Positions 55,799 to 64,000 of a stretch of DNA of 64,000 nucleotides are shown here, in pieces; the stretch's first letter is position 1, and the number at the start of each line of letters is the position of its first letter. Below the pieces are notes generated by a model, which was given only the letters and a program-made list of their open reading frames with translations, did not search any database and had not been told where the DNA came from. Source of the DNA: Piliocolobus tephrosceles (taxonomy: Eukaryota; Chordata; Mammalia; Primates; Cercopithecidae); the NCBI RefSeq assembly GCF_002776525.5, contig NC_045446.1, forward strand, positions 66,579,644-66,643,643. Reading direction: 5' to 3'. A program made the translations under genes and the position numbers.

Positions 55799-56744
55799 CA
55801 GGAGTTTTGTTTTGGTTTTTTTTCATACCTCAGTGGCACCTGGAACACCAGCGAAACAGAACCCTTCACTCCCCTGTAAAGGGGACTGAAGCCAGGGAGC
55901 CAAGTGGTCTAGCTCAGCGGATCCCAATCCCATGGAACCCAGCAAGCTAAGATCCACTGGCTTGAAATTCTTGCTGCCAGCACAGCAGTCTGAAGTCAAC
56001 CTGGGTCACTGGAGCTTGGTGGGGGGAGGGGTGACCACCATTACTTAGGCTTGAGTAGGTGGTTTTTCCCCTCAGAGTGTAAAGAAAGCCACAGGGAAGT
56101 TCGAACTGGGCGGAGCCCACTGCAGCTTGTCAAAGCCGCTGTAGCCAGACTACCTGTCTAGATTCCTCCTCTGTGGGCAGGGCATCTCTGAAAGAAAGGC
56201 AGCAGCCCCAGTCAGGGGCTTATAGGTAAAACTCCCATCTCCCTGGAACAGAGCACCTGGGGGAAGGGGCCGCTGTGGGCGCAGCTTCAGCAGACTTAAA
56301 TGTTCCTGCTTACCAGGTCTGAAGAGAGCAGCAGATCTCCCAGCAGAACACTCGAGCTCTGCTAAGGGACAGACTGCCTCCTCAAGTGGGTCCCTGACAT
56401 CCGTGCCTCCTAACTGGGAGAAACCTCGCAGCAGGGGTTGATAGACACCTCATATAGGAGAGCTCTGGCTGGCATCTGGCAGGTGCCCCTCTGGGACAAA
56501 GCCTCCAGGGGAAGGAACAGGCAGCGATCTTTGCTATTCTGCAGCCTCCGCTGGTGATACCCAGGCAAACAGGGTCTGGAGTGTACCTCCAGCAAACTCC
56601 AGCAGACCTGCAGCAGAGGGGCCTGGGTGTTAGCAGAAAAACTAACAAACAGAAAGGAATAGCATCAACATCAACAAAAAGGACGTCCACACAGAAACCC
56701 CATCTAAAGGTCACCAACGTCAAAGACCAAAGGTAGATAAATCC

Positions 56745-57764
56745 ATGAAGATGAGGAAAAACCAGCACAGAAAGGCTGAAAATTCCAAAAACCAGAACGC
56801 CTCTTTTCCTCCAAAGGATCACAACTCCTCACCAGCAAAGGAACAAAACTGGACGGAGAATGAGTTTGACGAATTGACAGAAGTAGGCTTCAGAAGGTGG
56901 GTATTAACAAACCTCTCTGAGCTAAAGAAGCATGTTCTAACCCAATGCGAGGAAGCTAAGAACCTTGAAAAAATGTTAGGGGAATTTCTAATTAGAATAA
57001 TCAGTTTAGAGAAAAACATAAATGACCTGATGGAGCTGAAAAACACAGCACGAGAACTTTGTGAAGGATACACAAGTATCAATAGCCGAATCAATCAAGC
57101 AGCAGAAAGGATATCAGAGATTGAAGATCAACTTAATGAAATGAAGCGTGAAGACAAGATTAGAGAAAAAGGATGAATGAACAAAGCCTCCAAGAAATAT
57201 GGGACTATGTGAAAAGACCAGACCTACGTTTGATTGGTGTACCTGAAAGTGACGGGGAGAATGGAACCAAGTTGGAAAACACTTGAAGAGTATTATCTAG
57301 GAGAACTTCCCCAACCTAGCAAGACAGGCCAAAATTCAAATTCAGGAAATACAGAGAACACCACAAAGATACTCCTTGAGAAGAGCAACCCCAAGACACA
57401 TAATCGTCAGATTTACCAAGGTTGAAATGAAGGAAAAAATGTTAAGGGCAGCCAGAGCGAAAGGTAGGGTTACCCACAAAGGGAAGCCCATCAGATGAAC
57501 AGCGGATCTCTCTGCAGAAACCCTACAAGCCAGAAGAGAGTGGGGGCCAAAATTTAACATTCTTAAAAGAATTTTCAACCCAGAATTTCATATCCAGCTA
57601 GACTAAGCTTCATTAGTGAAGGAGAAATAAAATCCTTCACAGACAAGCAAATGCTGAGAGATTTTGTCACTGCCAGGCCCGCCTTACAAGAACTCCTGAA
57701 GGAAGCACCAAATATGGAAAGGAAAAACCAGTACCAGCCACTGGAAAAACATACCAAATTGTAA
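56745..57764 (+). pseudogene. L1 ORF1 pseudogene (RNA-binding protein)
   Basis: It opens with MKMRKNQHRKAENSKNQN and stays open for 143 codons to a TGA at 57174-57176, through the coiled-coil region (LMELKNTARELCEGYT, ISEIEDQLNEMKRED). After a frame change, the RRM and C-terminal-domain text continues ('ctatgtgaaaagaccagacc', 'aaccctacaagccagaagag'). Several frame breaks make it non-functional. The older-type N-terminus suits a mid-age L1PA rather than a young active one. Confidence 0.85.
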
Positions 57765-57827
57765 AGACCATTGACACTATGAAGAAACTGTATCAACTAA
57801 TGGACAAAATAACCACCTGGCATCATA

Positions 57828-60659
57828 ATGACAGGATCAAATTCACACATAACAATATTAACCTTAAATGTAAACAGGCTAAATGCCCCAAGTGAAAAAC
57901 ACAGACTAGTAAATTAGATAAAGAGTCAAGACTGATCGGTGTGCTGTATTCAGGACACCTATCCCATGTGAAAGATACACATAGGCTCAAAATAAAGGGA
58001 TGGAGGAATAGTTACTGAACAAATGGAAAGCAAAAAAAAAAAAAGCAAGGATTACAATCTTAGTCTCTGATAAAACAGATTTTAAACCAACAAAGATCGC
58101 AAAAGACAAATAAGGACATTACATGATGGTAAAGGGATCAATGCAACAAGAAGAGCTAACTATCCTAAATATATATGCACCCAATACAGGAGCACCCAGA
58201 TTAATAAAGCAAGATCTTAGAGACCTACAAAGAGACAGACTCCCACACAATAATAGCGGGAGACTTTAACACCCCACTGTCAATATTAGACAGATCAACA
58301 AGACAAAAAATTAACAAGGATATTCAGGACTTGAACTCAGCGTTGGACCAAGTGGACCTAATAGACATCTACAGAACTCTCCACCCCAAATCAACAGGAT
58401 ATACATTCTTCTCAGCATCACATCACACTCATTCTAAAATTGACCACATAATTGGAAGTAAAACACTTTTCAGCAAATGCAAAAGAACAGAAATCATAAC
58501 AGTCTCTCAGACCACAGTGCAATCAAATTATAACTCAGGATTAAGAAACTCACTCAAACCCACACAACTACATGGAAACTGAACAACCTGCTCCTGAGTG
58601 ACTACTGGGTAAATAACAAAATTAAGGCAGAAATAAATAAGTTCTTTGAAACCAATGAGAACAAAGACACAACGTACCAGAATCTCTGGGACACAGCTAA
58701 AGCAGTGTTTAGCGGGAAATTTGTAGCACTAAATGTCCACAGGAGAAAGCAGGAAAGATCTAAAATTGACACCCTAACATCACAATTAAGAGAACTAGAG
58801 AAGCAAGAGCAAACAAATTCAAAAGCTAGCAGAAGTCAAGAAATAACTAAGAGGAGAACTGAAGGAGATAGAGACACAAAAAACCCTTGAAAAAATCAAT
58901 GAATCCAGGAGCTGCTGTTTTGAAAAGATTAACAAGATAGAAAGACAACTAGCCAGACTAATAAAGAAGAAAAGAGAGAAGAATCAAATAGACACAATAA
59001 AAAATGATAAAGAGGATATTACCACTGATCCCACAGAAACACAAGCTACTATCAGAGAATACTATAAATACCTCTACGCAAATAAACTAGAAAATCTAGA
59101 AGAAGGCCAGGCGCGGTGGCTCATGCCTGTAATCCCAGCATTTTGGGAGGCCAAGACGGGTGGATCACCTGAGGTCAGGAGTTTGAGACCAGCCTGACCA
59201 ACATGGAGAAACCCCGTCTCTACTAAAAATACAAAAAAATTAGCCAGGCGTGGTGGCATATGCCTGTAATCCCTGCTATTCAGGAGGCTGAGGCAGGAAA
59301 ATTGCTTGAACCTGGGAGGTGGAGGTTGTGGAGACTGCGCCGTTGCACTCCAGCCTGGGTAACAAGAGTGAAACTCCGTCTCAAAAAAAAAAAAAAAAAC
59401 TAGAAGAAATGGATAAATTCCTGGACACATACACCCTCCCAAGACTAAACCAGGAAGAAGTCAAATCCCTGAATAGACCAATAACAAGTTGTGAAACTGA
59501 GGCAGTAATTAATAGCCTACCAACCAAAAAAAGCCCAGGACCAGACAGATTCGCAGCCAAATTCTACCAGAGGTACAAAGAGGAGCTGGTACCATTCTTT
59601 CTGAAGCTATTCCAAACAATAGAAAAAGAGAGACTCCTTTGTAACTCATTTTATGAGGCCAGCATCATTCTGATACCAAAACCCAGCAGAGACACAACAA
59701 AAAGAAAATTTCAGGCCAATATCCCTGATGAACATCAATGAAAAAAATCCTCAATAAAATACTGGGAAACTGAATCCAACAGCACATCAAAAAGCTTATC
59801 CACCACAATCAAACTGGCCTCATCCCTGGGATGCAAGGCTGGTTCAACATATGCAAATCAATAAACGTAATCCATCACATAGACAGAACCAATGACAAAA
59901 ACCACATGCTTATCTCAATAGATACAGAAAAGGCCTTTGATAAAATTCAACACCCCTTCATGCTAAAAGCTCTCAATAAACTAGGTATTGATGGAACGTA
60001 TCTCAAAATAATAAGAGCTATTTATGACAAACCCACAGCCAATATGATACTGAATGGGCAAAAGCTGGAAGCACTCCCTTTGAAAATCGGCACAGGACAA
60101 GAATGCCCTCTCTCACCACTCCTAGTCAATATAGTATTGGAAGTTCTGGCTAGGGCAATCAGGCAAGAGAAAGAAATAAAGGGTATTCAACAAAGGGTAT
60201 TCAAATAGGAAGAGAGGAAGTCAATGTGGAGAAATCGGAACACTTTTATACTGTTGGTGGGAGTGTAAATTTGTTCAATGATTGTGGAAGACGGTATGGC
60301 GATTCCTCAAGGATCTAGAACCAGAAATACCATTTGACTCAGCAATCCCATTACCGGGCATATACCCAAAGGATTATACATCATTCTTCTATAAAGACAC
60401 ATGCACATGTATGTTTATTGCAGCCCTGTTCACAATAGCAAAGACTTGGAACCAGACCAAATGCCCATCAGTGGTACACTGGATAAAGAAAGTGTGGCAC
60501 ATATATACCATGGAATACTATGCAGCCATAAAAATTGATCATTTCATGTCCTTTGCAGGGACATGGATGAAGCTGGAAGCCATCATTCTCAGCAAACTAA
60601 CACAGGAACAGAAAACCAAACACTGCATGTTCTCACTCATAAGTGGAGTTGAGCAATGA
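57828..60659 (+). pseudogene. L1 ORF2 pseudogene, reverse transcriptase centre deleted
   Basis: It starts at an ATG in 'cataatgacagg'. Endonuclease-domain text is readable (ALDQVDLIDIYRTLHPKS; the SDH region is frameshifted near 58507). An Alu sits at 59105-59399. Reverse transcriptase text follows (SPGPDRFAAKFYQRYKEE, STEKAFDKIQHP-like, CPLSPLLVNIVLEVLARAI). At about 60195, just before where the FADD active-site box should be, the sequence jumps to the C-terminal segment (YTMEYYAAIKIDHFMSFAGT) and ends at 60657-60659. Confidence 0.88.
59105..59399 (+). repeat. AluS-like inside L1 ORF2
   Basis: Sense Alu from 'ggccaggcgcggtggctcat' to an A-tail. 'ctagaagaa' at about 59096-59104 and 59400-59408 is the target-site duplication. 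The right arm is slightly deleted near 59330. Confidence 0.93.
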
Positions 60660-60872
60660 GAATACATGGACACAGGGAGGGGAACATCACAACACTGGGG
60701 CTTATTGGGGGATAGATAGGGGGAAAGGGGAAGCATAGCATTAGGAGAAATAACTAATGTAGATGACAGGTTGTTGGGTGCAGCAAAGCACCATGGCATG
60801 TGTATACCTATGTGACAAACCTGCATGTTCTGCACATCTATCCCAGAACTTAAAATACAGTAATAAAAAAAA

Positions 60873-61830
60873 TGCTTTCTTGAACAGCATGCTAACAGCA
60901 GTGAACAGAGGCATGAATGTGGAAGATTTTCAACAAGAGTTTAAATTGAAGGATGCTATATATGCTGTTGCCAATGCTTAGAACATAGTATCTAAAAACA
61001 CAGTTGTGCATGCCTGGCACAACCTCTGACCTGGGACTATGTTTAGTGATGATGATCAAAGTAGTGACTTTGAAGGATCTTGTATGTCAGATTAGGAAAA
61101 TAATGATGTCTGACCTCTCCTCCTAATATTTGCAAAAAAAATATACCTTCAGAGTCTGTCTGGAAGGTGGCTGAAGTGGATATTTAAGAAGTTTTTAACA
61201 TCATAATGAGGCTCCAGTTACTCCAGTTGACTGATAGTGAAATAGCCAAAATGGATCTGAATCAAGGTGGTCATAATAGTGATGATGAAGATGACATTAA
61301 CACTGCAGAAAAAAGTCCTATACATGACATGGTGAAAATGTGTGATGATCTTACTGAAGGACTACAGCAGTGTTCATTTATAACAGAGTAAGAAATCATG
61401 TCAGTTTGTACAATCAGAGAGAAAATTCTAAAGCAAAAACTGTTGTTAATGAGACAGATGAGGCTGGGTGCAGTGGCTCATGCCTGTAATCCCAGCACTT
61501 TGGGAGGCGAGGCAGGCGGATCACTCGGCCAGGAGATCGAGACCATCCTGGCTAACATGGTGAAACCCCAACTCTACTAAACAAAATACAAAAAATTAGC
61601 TGGGCATGGTGGTGGGTGCTACTTAGGAGGCTGAGGCAGGAGAATGGTGTGAACCCAGGAGGCAGAGCTTGCAGTGAGTGGAGATTGCACCACTGCACTG
61701 CAGCCTGGGCGACAGAGTCTCCTGGTCTGTCATCTGCTTCTGATGCTTCTTATTACCTAAAAACAAACACAGAGACAGAAACAGGATACAGTAGCCTTTT
61801 AATCAAAACACAACATCAGATGTAGACTGA
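60873..61830 (+). pseudogene. Tigger transposase pseudogene, 3' part
   Basis: It continues directly from the 5' part: FLNSMLTAVNRGMNVEDF, KLKDAIYAVANA, then the acidic tail text (NQGGHNSDDEDDINTAEK, DMVKMCDDLTEGLQQCSF) with stops between segments. The last part is cut by an AluY at 61464-61719, after which SASDAS-type tail text appears. The third catalytic Asp region (near 55030, before the L1) is also degraded. Confidence 0.75.
61464..61719 (+). repeat. AluY-like, 3' end and A-tail missing
   Basis: Sense Alu with 'aggagatcgagaccatcctg' and 'gcagagcttgcagtgagtgg' (AluY forms). It stops at 'ctgggcgacagag' and joins the transposon directly, with no A-tail and no visible target-site duplication. 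Part of the right arm near 61615 is also missing. Confidence 0.88.
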
Positions 61831-62335
61831 AAGCCTGTCTTCATTTGTTCTTGCTCTTGTTTAACAGCTGATACAAGTATTCCGGTGATACTACTGTGCT
61901 GCTAGGTTACCCTGAACATAATTATTTTTTAACTGTATCAGTAGTAAGTAATTTTTTTTACTGTTAGATACTTACGTGTAAATAAGTGTAAGAAAATGAT
62001 TGCTTATCAGTAGCATACAAGTTCAGAGTCAGGAATGGTGGTGATACCTAACAACCACAGATTGTCCACATGGGTGCCCAAGATAGTGACACCTTTGCTT
62101 TCTGATGGTTCAGTGTATACAAACCTTGCACAAAATTATTTAAAATATTTTATAAAGTTTATCTTCAGGCTGTGTATAAGGTTTATGTGAAACATAAATG
62201 ATTTTCATGTTTCGACTTGGGTCGCATTCCCGAGATACCTTGTTATGCCTATGGAGATATTCCCAAATCTGGAAAAGATTCAAAATATGAAACACTTCTG
62301 GTCCCAAACATTTTGGATAAGTGATACTCAAACTT

Positions 62336-62635
62336 TATATCATTTTACACCTGATTTTTTTCTTTAATATCTATGGGTATAACACAAAACACAGGTAATG
62401 TTTTTAACATTTATGCATTATCTTTCCCCTTCACTTACATGGCTTTTTCAAAAATGTTCTTTGAACTTCATATTTCTCTAGGGCTCATGTTAAAAACTCT
62501 GAGTATTTCATGTTTATTCAAAATTACCAATGTAGCCTGAACCACAGTTCTTCCAAACATGGATTAATATCTTTGTTTCAGTGATATTCACAGTAGCCCA
62601 TATTTTTTTTGTGCACGTAAATGTTTCATAAATTT
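62336..62635. other. Non-coding, nothing recognised
   Basis: AT-rich sequence following the Tigger. No exon or repeat is clear. Confidence 0.35.
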
Positions 62636-62636
62636 A

Positions 62637-62930
62637 GGCTGGGTACATTGGTTCATGCCTGTAATTCCAGCACTTTGGGAGGCCAAAGAGGGAGGGTTGT
62701 TTGAAGCTAGGAGTTCAACGTCAGCCTGGGCAACGTAGCATGACCTCATCTCTACAAAAAATACAAAAATTAGCCAGGCGTGGTGGTATGCACCTGTAAT
62801 CGTAGCTACTCAGGAAGCCTGAGTCAGGAGGACTGCTTGAGCCCAGGATTTGGAGGCTGCATTGAGCTATGATTGTGCCACTGCACTCTAGCCTGGGCAT
62901 TAAAACAAGACTGTCTCAAAAACAAAAACA
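62637..62930 (+). repeat. AluJ-like
   Basis: Diverged sense Alu with 'tctctacaaaaaatac' in the middle and 'gagctatgattgtgccactg' in the right arm, typical of the AluJ group. Confidence 0.9.
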
Positions 62931-63639
62931 AAGTTTAATAAAGTTATTGTTACAGAGTCCATGGATTATTTATGCTATTTTATTTTTTTATTTTTTATTT
63001 TTTAGCCAGATCTGGAGATTCTTATATGGATTGTTAATATCTAAACTTACTTGCAAAATATAATGTGATTGAATGAATATCTTTACATAAATCTGCATTG
63101 ATCGCGTGATTAGTTTTTCACAATAAAATTTATTATCTCACAAAACCAGAAGTCCAGAAGGGAGGCTCAAGTTAGGCATTAGCTCATTTGAGCCATCAAG
63201 GAATTTATTTTCACCTTTCTCTTTGCTTTTCTTGGTATATTGGCTTTTTTCTTGGGTAATTCTCATCCTGGGCAAGTAGTTGAGTACATTTCAGGTACTA
63301 CATCCAGCTGTGACAATGTCAGAGAAAAAAGAGTCCCCTTCTGTGGGTCTATCTTAGGAAAGAAAAAATCTTTCCCAGAAGTCTTCCATGAGATTCTTTA
63401 TGTCCTACCTAAACTAGTTCTTTGCAAAAGTAATGGGGCCACCATGACTAGCTTAGATCAATTAGGAATTGCCTGTATGACTGGCTTAGGGCTAGCCCTC
63501 TGAAAGTACATGCCAGTGTCTTGTGGATTCTTTGGGAAAGAAAACAGGTTCTATTAGAAAAGAGGAGGGCAGAGGAGAAAGGAAATTAGACAGGCAACCA
63601 AGAGTGTATGCTGCATTCGATTACTTAGTAAATGGTTTT
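62931..63639. other. Non-coding, possible old LTR-like text
   Basis: 'aaatttattatctcacaaaa' with 'ccagaagtccagaaggga' at about 63127-63170 resembles the antisense head of an old repeat. A short (TTTTA)n low-complexity stretch is at about 62975-63004. The 87-aa open frame at 63240-63503 has no similarity I recognise. Confidence 0.35.
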
Positions 63640-64000
63640 AGAACAATTGACTTTTCATTTGGTTCTGTGCATGTCCATGTTACTTGATGAACTTGATCAG
63701 ATTCTTCTTGTTTTCACTTTTTTTTTTTTTGGTCTACTTGTTATGTCAGTTACTGAAAGAGAAGTGTAAAAATCTCTAGCTATATTTGTGGCTTTGTACA
63801 TTTCTCCCTTTAATTCTGTCAGTTTTTATACACATACACTTAGGATTATTGTGTCTTCTTGATGAATTAACCCCCTTTTCATTATGAACCATTCCTCTTT
63901 ATCTCTGGTAACCCTTGATGTTATCACCAGTGTTTCCATGTCCGCCTTTTCTGATGTTAATATAGCCACTCCAGCTTTCTTATGATTACTGTTTGCTTGA
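63640..64000 (-). repeat. Old L1 (L1M) ORF2 region, antisense, cut by window edge
   Basis: 'tggtctacttgttatgtcag', 'tcagtttttatacacataca' and 'tatagccactccagctttct' are antisense text of L1 ORF2. It continues past the window. Confidence 0.75.

Larger units (their letters stand above)
55077..60872 (+). mobile_element. L1 (primate L1PA-type), 5' complete, internally deleted
   Basis: It begins 'ggggagtggctggcaagata', the L1 5' end, and closes with 'aaaatacagtaataaaaaaa'. Target-site duplication: 'tgctttcttg' at 55067-55076 and 60873-60882, extended by A's with one mismatch. Excising it rejoins the Tigger transposase frame. It holds a 5' UTR (to about 56740), ORF1 and ORF2 remnants, and two Alus. 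About 5.2 kb remain after removing the Alus, against about 6 kb for an intact L1. Orientation is the same as EMSY. Confidence 0.9.
53633..62335 (+). mobile_element. Tigger-type (pogo/Tc1-mariner) DNA transposon, split by an L1
   Basis: The element starts 'cagttgcatcatcccaaatc' after a TA (53631-53632) and ends '...gataagtgatactcaaactt' before a TA (62336-62337). These ends are imperfect inverted repeats, and the TA duplication is the pogo/Tc1 hallmark. Non-coding shoulders with 'aatctgaaatctgaaatgct' and 'caaacattttggataag' match a Tigger-family element (Tigger7-like by recall). It carries a dead transposase. Without the L1 and one Alu it is about 2.6 kb, near full length. Confidence 0.8.

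Noticed and set aside
53633..62335. Possibility of a domesticated TIGD/JRK-type gene
   Set aside because: The frame has many stops and shifts, a catalytic Asp changed to Gly, and an L1 and an Alu inside it; it is a dead transposon.
63240..63503. 87-codon open frame
   Set aside because: No recognisable protein, no splice sites in register, and it lies in probable old repeat sequence.
47461..64000. Further EMSY exons in this stretch
   Set aside because: I looked for the next coding segment expected after residue 370 and did not find it; it probably lies beyond 64000.

Overview
The window is nuclear DNA from a primate, most likely an Old World monkey (Cercopithecidae). It is dominated by Alu, MIR, L2 and L1 repeats. 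Three young Alu copies (9153-9453 on minus, 21483-21777 on minus, 37460-37770 on plus) carry what I recognise as the cercopithecid AluYR signature: 'ggctcaagcc' near the start, 'gggcgaggtggcg' in the right arm and 'gagatccggccactgcac' near the end. I see no bacterial, viral or CRISPR-like content, and no tRNA or rRNA gene.

The only protein-coding gene I can support is the 5' third of EMSY (C11orf30, the BRCA2-interacting transcriptional repressor) on the plus strand. A CpG-island promoter lies at about 18000-19130. A non-coding first exon probably ends at 18483. Coding exons follow at 20137-20245 (ATG at 20176), 26427-26526, 27885-27959, 32756-32931, 34510-34662, 38419-38678 and 47184-47460. 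Spliced together they encode about the first 370 residues: the ENT domain (about 16-100), a PxLxP-type motif at 104-108, an acidic/basic patch with kinase sites at about 197-210, and the Ser/Thr-rich region. All junctions are GT-AG and the reading frame stays open. The rest of the gene lies beyond 64000; from 47461 on, the window is intron.

Layout. 1-17900: upstream intergenic DNA, a patchwork of Alu, MIR, L2, old L1 and LTR-like fragments, with a 190-nt uninterrupted polypurine tract at 188-377. 18000-18480: promoter with three ACTACA-type (ZNF143/THAP11-like) sites, two YY1-type sites, an NF-Y site and a CRE-like inverted repeat, arranged like a bidirectional promoter. 18484-47183: introns 1-7, with scattered repeats. 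47461-64000: intron 8, holding a nested transposon cluster: a dead Tigger-type DNA transposon (53633-62335) split by a 5'-complete but internally deleted L1 (55077-60872), with Alus inside both.

I found no undescribed enzyme system. The observations most worth following concern EMSY regulation. An upstream ATG at 18461 would open a 91-codon reading frame overlapping the EMSY start. A candidate 19-nt exon at 20051-20069 would change that frame into an in-frame 27-residue N-terminal extension. A candidate intronic terminal exon at 43458 has a stop and an AATAAA signal.
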